From the NCBI GenBank assembly GCA_037043015.1, contig CM073328.1, positions 3,025,409-3,089,408 on the forward strand: DNA of 64,000 nt. The letters are read 5' to 3'. Both the position numbers and the translations under genes were made by a program. Of the stretch, positions 10,685 through 20,152 are shown in pieces. Every line of letters begins with the position of its first letter. The stretch's first letter is position 1. The stretch is from Bryum argenteum (Eukaryota; Streptophyta; Bryopsida; Bryales; Bryaceae). The notes under the pieces are model-generated. The model was not told the origin of the DNA. It did no database searches and was given only the letters and a program-made list of their open reading frames with translations.

Positions 10685-12720
10685 CTATGTTGCGGTAGGC
10701 CGGTGAATTTTATGAAAGCAACCCCGGTCGTAACATTGCCATTGGAACCCACAAAGTTCACAAAGGCTATTAGTCCTTTTTCGGCAAAAATCACATACTC
10801 TCCTGAAGGTGCTCTTTGATGGACAATGTATACGTGCAAAGTTTTTCGCCAACATCGAAAGTGACGCCTTCCATCCTAAAAAGTTGATTGTCAAAGTTTT
10901 GCACATCTCTCTCACAAATTGAAGATGTCCATATGCATCATTGGGTCGACCTCTAACTTTGAACGCTTGCTTATGAATTATCCAAAGATTTGTTATAGTT
11001 GTGTCCAATAAGAAAAAAAAAAGTCGATGCCACCATTTGTGGCTCCGGACTTGACTAGTATAATTCCCCCTCAAATGGTCCGCCACATCTACACCTCGCA
11101 TCATCGTGGTGTATTCTAAATGAATTGGTGATGTTTTCACCATTTTCTTAGATTGTCCATCGTGGTGTATTCTAAATGAATTGGTGATGTTTTCATCATT
11201 TTCTTAGATTGTCCATCGCGGCGTGGCACCTCACAAATTTTACATGGGAAAGCCATTGGCCTAGAATGAGTGGATAATAAGCACACCGGTTTCTTGTCAC
11301 GCCACATAACCGCACATATTTTTCTACTATCGTGCATTCTCCATTCTAATGCCCCTTGTGGTTGTTTTTTGAAACTAGTGGTTTCCTTCATCATTTTAGG
11401 CAAACCAATCCTATTGGTTCTTACCGTCCCCGTTGCATAAATGCCTTTCTCCAATAATTGCTCAAATAAGTCTATACTTGTGAAGAAATTATCCATGACC
11501 ACAACATGGCCCTTTCCTTCAAGTCCAACGACCATTGATTGCACTACTTTGTGTCCTTGATTTGTCCCTTCAATATCTTCATCATCTATATAAGATGAAG
11601 ACGCTCCAGCATAAACCTCAAATTTAGACACAAATTTGGATACGGAGTCCACCAAGCACCAAATTTTTAGACCCCATTTCTCCGGTATATTTGGCATATA
11701 TTGCCAAAGTGGACAATATTTGCCTTTATAGCGCACCATCATTTCATCATCCACTGTTATATATTGTCCCAATTGCCAACTTAGTCCACATTGCTCGCTA
11801 ACCCAACTCAATAGCCACCTCATTTGCCATAGTTTGTCAAAATTGGGGGAACTTCTATCTTGGCAAACTCTATTAGGATTAGTGATATGAAGGCATCTAC
11901 GTAATGCGATAAATCGGTTCCGGGAGAACATACCAGAAATCACCGAGCAATGAAATAAGTCATCTGAATTATTCCAATAATATCAAAAGTTTGGCACTTT
12001 CTTCATGCCCATATATATTGAGCAAACCATGAAGGCTTTCAATTCCCTTGGAGTGACATTCTTCCAATCATTTCCTCCCAACGTGTAAATCGCTTTATTA
12101 GTCTCCTCCCCATTTTTCTCCAACCGCTCCCTCTTCTTGTTAGCATACCTATACAAAAACTCTATTGTTCAATGATCTCAAAATAATACAATGTTCAATA
12201 ATATAATGTGATTTATAGAATTTAATTATAGAAAAGCTACTCTTGGTACATAATTATGACAAGAAGGAAAACATTCTTTCAAGCGTACATGAAACTTTGA
12301 ATAGATTGAAATGTGAGTAATTGAAAAGTACCTATTTGTTTCCTTGCAAATTTTGACAAGGATCTTTTTTGGCCAAAATATATTCCAAAGTTGCATCAAA
12401 CTCGGAATCTTCTCAAATATTGATCTTGATTCAGTTGGCACATCCATAAACTCAATAGGTTCTGGTTTCAAAGTATGGAAAAACGTGCCCCAATGGTCCT
12501 CACTGTACCGCATTTTTATGTCTATGGCTCTCTTTGCCTTTGCATTGCCCCTCATTGGGCCACCATTATGCTGTAAGATATCGTCTCTCCCAATATGTGT
12601 GGTCCTGAAAGCTGGCTTCGCCTTTTTTGTGCGGGTGGTGGACGTTCCCGCCTTTTCTACATCAACAACAAAGTGCAACAACAGCTTATGGGTGAGTGCT
12701 CTAAAATGGAGCACGTCCAA
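10685..12720 (-). pseudogene. piggyBac-like transposase (DDE), broken by a tandem duplication and a stop codon
   Basis: On the minus strand the pieces read in order: an N-terminal part (12720-12334), an apparent intron (about 12333-12150, with GTAC... donor and ...TATAG acceptor), a middle part, and a C-terminal part. Diagnostic piggyBac sequence is present: ITVDDEMMVRYKGK, a VVMDNFFTSIDLFE block with the second catalytic Asp, MMRGVDVADHLR, and the KWWHRLFFFLLD block. The C-terminus has a Cys-rich zinc finger (CDFCRKR...CELCG...C...H). Lesions are a TGA after KKVPNF, and a 56-bp duplication (11105-11216) that shifts the frame between the catalytic core and the C-terminal block. No ATG begins the N-terminal part. 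PiggyBac transposases are cut-and-paste enzymes that insert at TTAA. They are common in animals but, to my knowledge, rare in land plants. Confidence 0.8.
11105..11216. repeat. 56-bp direct tandem duplication inside the transposase
   Basis: 11105-11160 is repeated as 11161-11216 with one or two differences ('...gttttcaccatt' against '...gttttcatcatt'). 56 is not a multiple of three, so the second copy reads in another frame. The protein block KTSPIHLEYTTM therefore appears once in each frame. Confidence 0.95.
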
Positions 12721-13404
12721 TTATGGAGCTCTAGTAATCTTCACTCATGATAGCCTCCCTATCCAACAATACCATGTACTGTGAGCATACATTATAGGGT
12801 GCCATTTTAGGGCACCATTTTAGAAACACCTATAAATACAACTTCAAAAATTCATAAGTAATTGTAGAAAAGTCCAAAAATGATGATTCCTTTTCCGCTA
12901 TCTTTCCACTTACTTTCACCATGCAAGAAAATTGATTGCACTTTTAACTTCGTTATAGATTTACGGTGATGAAAATTGAGCAATTATTGAGCACCTTAGA
13001 AGAAGAAGAAGAAGAACACCAGACCCGTAAGGGTTGGCGTGAATAAAGTGTCCGTTCGACCTACCCTTGATGATATGCCCACAGGACCTAACAACAGTGG
13101 TATAGGACTACTAACCCCTCTCAGGGTGGACACTACATGAAAAAAAAAAAATGACCCAGAACTAGTGAGCTGTTATGTTTGTATAAAAGTAAAGGTTTGG
13201 TTTTGTTGGTCGTCACATTGTTGACATACCACGTTGTTTGGAAGAGACATGGATGTGTAGTAGCGGTGGTCCGGGTTCGATTCCCGTTTAACTCGTTTGA
13301 GCATCGTTTACAATCATCTGGCGCTATAGAGCTAGTGGGCAGGAAATTCCAACGGCTTGGGCCCCCTGCATTGTGACAAGGTTGCTATTCTAATATATCA
13401 CTTC
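12721..13404. other. Intergenic DNA between transposase and LINE, with a tRNA-like T-arm
   Basis: At 12800-12830 'agggtgccattttagggcaccattttag' contains a short direct and inverted repeat, possibly near a transposon end. 13005-13018 is a short GAA run. A B-box/T-arm-like sequence lies at 13266-13288. No protein gene seen. Confidence 0.4.
13266..13288 (+). promoter_or_regulatory. tRNA T-arm-like / RNA polymerase III B-box-like sequence
   Basis: 'ccgggttcgattcccg' fits a B-box (GGTTCGATTCC) with a 4-bp stem around the TTCGATT loop. A D-arm-like stretch, 'aacaacagtggtatagga', lies 170 bp upstream, too far for a tRNA gene. A poly(T) run follows at 13411. It may be the relic of a tRNA-derived SINE, or chance. 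Confidence 0.25.
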
Positions 13405-13405
13405 T

Positions 13406-13410
<5 letters not shown>

Positions 13411-13444
<34 letters not shown>
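13411..13444 (-). repeat. Poly(A) tail of the retrotransposon (poly-T on plus strand)
   Basis: An unbroken run of more than 30 T lies about 17 bases beyond the stop of the last LINE ORF fragment. The 3' UTR of this element is therefore extremely short. Confidence 0.85.
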
Positions 13445-13446
<2 letters not shown>

Positions 13447-13460
13447 TTTATATAATATAT

Positions 13461-13973
13461 CTATGGTGGTTGTATGTCTGCTGGTAATGTTTCTCCATTT
13501 TCTAGTTTTCTCTTGTGTAGTATTATAGACATGGCATGGTGTATAGCAATTGTGTTTATTTCTCTGAATGTATTTTTTATGAGTGTCTTTGGTATTTTGA
13601 GTTTGGTTTTGAGGATTTTCATAGATGGAATGTATGTGGATGCTCTGGCACGTGCTGTTATTACTATTAGTGGTTCAACTATCCATCCTTTGTTAATAAT
13701 ATCGTTGATGAGAGGTTGGTATTTTTGCATCTTTCTCTCAATGGTGTCTGGTGAGAATCTGTCATTATAGTATGTAAATTCTATAAATTGAACCTTTAAA
13801 TTAATGTTGGGAGATGTAGGGGGGTTTGATTGGTAGGGTAATCCTTGTATACATAGTAGGTCCGGTTTTAGTCGTGCATTACATTGGCATCTTTGTTGTG
13901 CACAAGTACATGGTAATAGCCATGGTGGGACTGTATTTTCTGGTGGTTTATCATTACATGTGCCCGCATTCAT
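13461..13973 (-). pseudogene. LINE C-terminal restriction-like endonuclease (PD-(D/E)XK-type) domain fragment
   Basis: 170 codons starting NAGTCNDKPPENTVPPWLLP. A Cys-rich stretch (CTCAQQRCQCNARL) leads into KPDLLCIQG, then IEFTYYNDRF, then ERKMQKYQPLI and PLIVITA. The R/K-P-D motif followed by an acidic residue in a beta strand and a Lys-rich helix is what R2-type and Dualen-type restriction-like endonucleases show after a zinc-finger motif. The PD codons are at 13860-13865. The domain joins the RNase H fragment through HNKAVWEIKKLIVSSKHSRC, which reads across 13974-14040 after a frameshift. The family call is mine from motif memory. The alternative is an uncharacterised C-terminal domain. 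Confidence 0.55.
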
Positions 13974-14008
13974 GAGGGTATAACATCTCGAGTGTTTTGA
14001 TGAGACTA

Positions 14009-14940
14009 TTAGTTTTTTAATTTCCCATACTGCTTTATTGTGTCTTTTTTGTTACGAGCGCATGTATATGGTGTTGCTTGCATTTTAACAAAGACATGTA
14101 GCCACGTGTCTGGATCTTGGGAGTCACATACCGAACATGTGATTGATGGATATAGTTCTCTGCCAAAAAATAATTGTTTTCTAGCGTTGCCCATGTATTG
14201 ACCGTGTCTTAGTTTAAGCAAGCATGTTTTTTGGGAGTCTGTTACTTGTTTATTAGTCCAAAACTCATTTGATAGTTTATCATCTATGTCAGTGTTACTT
14301 ATCCATTTATCGATATTGGGGAAGTTTCTAGCAATGTCTGTTAAGTTGTTTTCTTTGTCGTGTTTAATAATGTGTTTTTCAAGGAATCTTATAGGACCTT
14401 TATCTGGCGTTTCATCCATAGAGTGCCACCAGTCTCTTTGAAAGTAATATGGTGTAGAATGTGCGAATTCATGTGGTAAAGTTGCATTGTGGTAATCTTT
14501 GTCTCTACCTTCTTTGGCTAGTTTGTCGGCTTTTTCGTTACCATCTATATTTGCATGAGCTCGTACTTTGTATAGTGATGTAGGTTGTGTTCTTTGTTGA
14601 AGAAGTGTAACTATATCTTGTAGAATGGTTTTGTCTGGGTGGTTATTATGTTGGGTAGGGTGTTTGAGTTGTGTTTGGATATTATATAGACCATTCAAAC
14701 AATCTGTGAAAATGTGTGCAGGTTCATCAGGGTATTTGGAGGAAATTATTTGAAGGGTCGTGTATATTGCCATTATTTCAGCCCTAAATATGTTTTGTAA
14801 ACCTGGGAGTCTTACAGCTTGTTCGATGTTTTTGGATTCATTATATATTCCATATCCTGCAATTTCACGGGTCCAGTGGGTGCCCATATTTTGTGGTGGG
14901 AGAAATGAGCCGTCAGTATAATAGCAGTATTGTGGTAGGA
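14009..14940 (-). pseudogene. LINE RNase H domain plus Cys/His motif
   Basis: All four acidic catalytic residues of RNase H are present: YYTDGSF (Asp codon at 14912-14914), IFRAEIMAI, IFTDCLNGL, and VRAHANIDGNEKADKLAKEG with the HxxxxGNexAD signature. The first motif reads straight into the following frame (GTHWTREIAGYG). RNase H removes the RNA strand of the RNA:DNA hybrid. Downstream, LKLRHGQYMGNARKQLFFG leads to CSVCDSQDPDTWLHVFVKC, a C-x2-C...H...C motif of the kind that precedes LINE C-terminal endonucleases. The frame breaks soon after this, around 14060. Confidence 0.8.
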
Positions 14941-15312
14941 ATTTAGGTTGTGTTTCGTTTCTGAAACTAGGAATTGATGGTATATTATGGTATGTAACTG
15001 AGTTTTCAGTTGGATATATGAGTTTGTTCCATTCTTTGCTTTTGTTGACTTGTATATTTGGTTGTGTTGAAGGGGCAATTTGTATGTATGGTTGGGGGAT
15101 TTGGAGTTTATTAAAGATTGTGGTTAAGGCGGTGATTTGTGTATTATTTCCTACAGTGGTGGTTTTGTGATGTACACAAAATATGTGGAGAGCGGAAGGT
15201 TCTATCCGTGGTTTGGTAAATTCTGGTGGTTTTGTTGGTTCTTCATATATTATTGTATCTGCAGGTATGTATGTAACAACATGTGTGTCTGGATAGGGGC
15301 CTTTATGTGGTG

Positions 15313-16912
15313 TTAGGTTATGGTACCAATTGTGGTCGGGGTGATTATTATGGTGATATTGTTTGGATTGTTTTGTGCGGCAAGTCTAGCCCAATGTATA
15401 GCTTTTTGGGTATCTATTTTGTTATGTGGGTGGGCATATCCAATTCCTTTCCATTTGTAAGAAAATGCTTGCCCTATAGCTCCAAAAATTTTGTCTCTTT
15501 TGAATGGTGAGTAAAATTTATTTATTTGAGTTGAGCATGTTATTGGTGAGGAGAAATATGAGTGTGTTATATTAAACGATGTTATGATGTGGTCGAGTAA
15601 TATTTTTGGCAAGGAGTAGTGTGCAAGTTTAAGTGGGTCGGTTTTTGGGATTCTGTATTTGTATCTTTGGTATAGCCATACAATTTACTTTTGAACGATT
15701 GTGTGGGAGGTGTTAATCCATGTGGTAGATCTTTTGCTCTAGAGTATTGATTCCATAGCCAATTTAGTCTCATTATAGGTATGGTTATGATGTGTTTTCC
15801 TGTTATATCATAAAGATGTGCTACATCATCTTTTATTTGTATGGTGTTTTGGTTGGTGTTAATATCTTTTGAAGGGTTACATTCGTTTACACTAATATTT
15901 ATAAGGGGGACACGCATTGTTGGAAGTATGTGTCTTGTGTCAAAAATTGTTCTTCTCGCAAAAAATGGGTATCTATTATGTTTTTATAATATGTATGTTG
16001 TTTTGTGGTGTAATATTGAGTAAGCAGTGAGGTGTTGTGTTGTATGGTTAGTGGAATGTTTACTGGGAAGAGGTCTTTTTGTGGTATCCATTTGATATAT
16101 GTGATATCATTTGGTAATTTCCATTGGCATAGGTAAGTGTTGTATGTTTTTAAAATTTTGTATTTGTCTATTGTTTTGATTTGTTTATGGTCTAATATTG
16201 TATGTATGGGGTATGTGGATGGGTTATTGATGATTCTAATTGGTGGTTTCGGATAAGGGGGGTGTAGCGGTGTTGGTAGGTGTATAGGGTTTGTACCGTG
16301 GTTAGGTACAATATAATGGTTATGTGTTCTATATTCATGTTTTAGAGTTCTTGGTGCAGTGTGTTCGATGCATGGATTTAGGCATTGTTGGTTACATGTA
16401 GGATAGCAAAAGAGTTGTTGGGCTGTATGTAGCGCTTGTTTTATTACTTTTGTTGGTGTTTGATAATATGTTTTGAATTCATCATGTGACATTAGATTTA
16501 GACCATTTGGCAGTGTTAAGTGTTTTATCTCATATATGTTTTGAAGTAATAATTTGTTGAGATGTTTATGATTTTGTTTAGGGGTGAGATGTGGTAATAG
16601 TTCTGAAGACAAGTTTAGCCACATGTGTTCAAGGGGTGTGGCTTCAAGTGGAAAGTTTCCTATTGTACTTCTCAAGTGGGCACCTCCACATCGTTTGATA
16701 AGGCAGAGTGTTCTTGTTGTGGGTGATCTTAAACAGTCTTGTTGTTTAATTCTGGGAATCTCTTTTGCTCCACCGTATTTAGCAAGTATAAAATGTGTAA
16801 GACCTTTATAGATTATTCCCAATTTTCCTGTATCGTTGAGAGCATTGCGTAGTTGTTCACCAATGCATCTAAGATAGGCGTTTTTTAATGAGAATGCTTC
16901 TATACCGAACAT
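15313..16912 (-). pseudogene. LINE region between RT and RNase H, in three frames
   Basis: Three overlapping pieces (15899-16912, 15582-15917, 15313-15612) form one decayed stretch. The first begins MFGIEAFSLKNAYLRCIGEQLRNALND and contains RTLCLIKRCGGAHLRS and PLEHMWLNLSSELLPHL, which looks like the RT thumb and connection region. It is very rich in Thr, His, Asn and Ile, as elsewhere in this element, because of strong A/T bias. No separate domain recognised. Confidence 0.5.
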
Positions 16913-17272
16913 ATCGTGTGGGAGTTGGGTGATTACGTTGGGGGTGCAATTTGGTAGCCCGCATATTTTCTTTTGTATTGCTATAATTTTTTTGTCTAAT
17001 TTTTTAATAGTGGGTAATGAGTAAGGTACCGCATAAAAACTATATGCAATACCTGCTCTTATAACAAATGTCTACCATACTAACTTTCTTTTTCTGATGG
17101 TTTGACAATTTGCTAGTTGGTTGCATTGTTTAATCAGTTTGGTGGTCGTTGTATGCGTTTGTATTTTCCAATTTAGTGATGGAACAAGTTGTATGCCTAA
17201 ATATACATATGGCTCATTTTGATGTAGAACAGGAATTGGTTGATTTATTTATGATATATTTTGCGGCTTGTA

Positions 17273-18103
17273 TTAGTCTTTGAAAACTATTTGGTTTGAT
17301 TTAGATTTGTTTGGGCATCCGGTAATTGCGCATTTTGGAATTCCTAGGTCCATTCCAGCCCATTCGCAGAATTTGTCCATTTTGTTGAGTTGTCTTTTTA
17401 GTGAGGGGAGTTTGCTTGTTATGATTGCAAGATCATCTGCGTATGCTGCTGTATTAATTGTAGTTTTTGAGGTGTTCAAGGTGTAACCATATTTTCCTCG
17501 TTGTAACCATCTTAAAAGTGGTTCTAAAAAGATAAGGAAGAGATATGGGCTCAGTGTGTCCCCTTGTATTGTGCCTCTTTGTATGGGTATTTTTTGTGTC
17601 TGGCCAAAGTAATCACCAGTAAAAATAGTATTAGATTGTGAGTAGATATCTCCTACTAGTATTACCGCATCCTCAGGATATCCTAAATCTTTCATGATGG
17701 CTAGTAGTCGGGCGTGATCTATTGAACCAAATGCATTTTTAAAATCTATATAGAGTAAATATATGTCTTGTGTTGTTAATTGTGCATCTTCTAAAGCTGC
17801 TATTAGTAGTTGTAATTGTCTAGATGTGCATCTTTCGGCACGAAATCCTTCTTGGCTATCATGTAGAATTTGGTGTTTTTCTCCATATGCTGAGAGTATC
17901 GATGTTAGTGTACTTGTAAAAAATTTGTATATAGTGTTGGCTAGAGCTATAGGCCTATGATTCGATAATTGAGATGGGTCGCCTTTTTTGTATAATAGTA
18001 TTGTGAGGCTTATTTTCCAGGGATGTCGAATTTGTTTTTGTTTATAACAATGTTTGAAGAATAGGAATAAGATGCGGTGAAAGTTTGTAGGCGTGTTCTT
18101 CAA
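17273..18103 (-). pseudogene. LINE reverse transcriptase domain
   Basis: 276 codons carrying the non-LTR RT blocks in order: ISLTILLYKKGDPSQLSNHRPIAL, QEGFRAERCTSRQL, YLLYIDFKNAFGSIDH with the first catalytic Asp, IPIQRGTIQGDTLSPYLFLIF, and AYADDLAIIT with the YADD box at 17432-17443. These residues bind the two metal ions for polymerisation during target-primed reverse transcription. The domain core is uninterrupted, but the flanks on both sides are frameshifted. Confidence 0.92.
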
Positions 18104-18119
18104 GATAGAGTTAGGTATT

Positions 18120-19141
18120 CTATCCGGTCCCAGGGTTTTGTTTTTGCGAGGTTTTTAAGCGTAAATCGAAAGTTTCTTGGTCAAAATATGTATGTAGCGG
18201 AGTTTGCGGATGTCCTCTTTTATCTATTACAAAGCCTTCTAGGTCATGCCATGGATATTGTCTAACTCCGCATGTGCATTCTGGGGGTGGTCCGGTAGGT
18301 AATAACATGTTGGAACAGTGGGTTTGTTAATAGATGATTGTTGTATGTAAATTTCATTAAGAATGTCTTGTGGGCTCGTTAGTATGTTGTTGTTATTGCG
18401 ATCCGTGATGCGATCTAATGGTGGTGTTTCGTGGTTTTTAAATACTTTATTGTTTATCTTTTTAGGACTTATTTCATATAAGAAACAGTATTTGGATATA
18501 GCTTTTTTTATGCATTCTTTTGTGTATTTTAATGTGATTTTTCTTGCTTTTTGTTTTTGCGATCTTGGCTAATGTTCTTAAGTCATTTATCCATGCTTGA
18601 TAAATAGGTCGTCGGATGGCGGTGGTGGGATCTTGACATAGGTGTGATTATTTAATTCATTGATAATTGAGTGTGATCTCCATTGTTGTGTATTTTTGTG
18701 GTATATATTGCTTTTCCGATTAAATGATATGTTCTTCATGCTTTTTCCATGTTTTTGGAATTTTCGTGGTAAAATAACCACCTTGTTTTGAAATTCTTTC
18801 ATTGAGTGTGGGTATGGGTGGTGCGCTGGCGTATTTTCTACACTTCGATATTTTTGAGTGATTTCATCTACATGTAAGAAAGACGCTAGTTTCCATTAAT
18901 CGAGATTTAGGTGTTCGTGTGATAATACGGCGTTCAAGTCATTTAGTTGTAAAGCGTTGTTTTCATGGAAGATTGTATTAAATTTATCTAAATTATCTTG
19001 CGGTATAGGGTTAAGTATTCTAATCGGTTTGGAGGTAGGTGGTATTGGATGGCGTGCAATGAATGAGTTTGTTTTGGGGGATGTGTAGTCTGATGGGTGT
19101 GTGGTCGGAGTTAAGATTGGTTTTACGTAATTGTGGTACAT
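18120..19141 (-). pseudogene. LINE linker between endonuclease and RT, frameshifted
   Basis: Short pieces in different frames (18896-19141, 18587-18802, 18120-18308) have the same A/T-biased composition as the flanking LINE domains. No catalytic motif is visible. They bridge the endonuclease and the RT. Confidence 0.45.
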
Positions 19142-19311
19142 GTATATAAATTGTGATTTTGTGTTTTGATATAAAAACCGTCTATTAGACTTATATGTGT
19201 GTAGTTAGAACCACCTTGTCAGAGTAGTTTGTGTTTGTTGGGACATATGTTAGTGATAAGCTATCGATATATGTTTTCCAAATAAAATCATCCTCTTGTG
19301 GTGGTGTGGTA

Positions 19312-19850
19312 TTATCTTTCGTTTTGTCGTCCTATTAAAGCTATGTCTCTATTGAAGTCTCCACATAGAATAAGAGTGTGGTTAGGATGTGTGTTGATTT
19401 GTGTTGTAATGGTTTGTTGTATAGTTGGGATTAGTTCGATGTCTTCATGGTGTGATGGCATATATAGGTGTATTAATAGCCATGGTTGTAGTGGGTGGTT
19501 TTTTATGTGTATAATTTGTAAATAAGGTGATATTTTTAGCCGGGTTGGGATTTTGGTGATATTCCCTGGGTATGCATATTTGTGGTTTATTAGTGTTAGT
19601 AGTCCTCCTCTAGCAGGTGTATAAGGAATTCGTTGTTGAATGCATCTGGTCAGTGCGTGAGTATTATTAAATATTAGTTTGTAATTTGGGAATAAGTTTT
19701 GTATGTATTTTATAGACTTGGTGGCGATTAGTTTAGTCTCTTGAATGGTGATAATGCCCGGGGTTTGCAAGGCAAGTTCTTCTAAGCTAGGTAGTGCGAT
19801 TTTTAGTGTTCTTTGCGTTAAATGTGATAATACTTAGTTTGTTGATTAAC
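19312..19850 (-). pseudogene. LINE APE-type endonuclease domain
   Basis: The domain begins as KLSIITFNAKNTK (about 19850) and after a one-base shift runs on as IITIQETKL, with the catalytic Glu of exonuclease-endonuclease-phosphatase enzymes, then GGLLTLI, IHIKNHPLQPWLLIHLYMPSHHED, and LILCGDFNRD with the GDFN box. Such enzymes nick the target DNA strand to prime reverse transcription. The usual C-terminal SDH block was not found, so the domain is probably truncated or frameshifted beyond 19312. Confidence 0.8.
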
Positions 19851-20147
19851 ATTGTGTATATTTGGTTGGGGTAGTGGTAGGATATGAGTCAATGGAGGAG
19901 GGTGTGTGTATTCATCTAGAGGATCATAGATTTTTAATGTTTCCTCAAGAAGATTATTTGGTAGAAAAGGAAATTTATGTTTTAACGTATGTATTGATGG
20001 TGCGTTTTGTGTCTGGTGTATAAAATCATATAATTCTTTGTGTATACTAGGGGAGGGGTTTATTAATTTTTGGTTATCCGTGATAAATTGTAGATAGGGG
20101 TGTTTCATGTGGATGTGTCTTTCGGGTGGGTTTGGTAGTGTAGACAT
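19818..20147 (-). pseudogene. LINE ORF fragment between 2A region and endonuclease
   Basis: A 109-codon piece starting MSTLPNPPERHIHMKHPYLQ, rich in Pro and His. It begins in another frame within a few bases of the stop of the 2A-bearing ORF (20153) and runs into the endonuclease. It therefore looks like the continuation of the same polyprotein after one frameshift. No domain recognised. Confidence 0.45.
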
Positions 20148-20152
20148 CTTGT

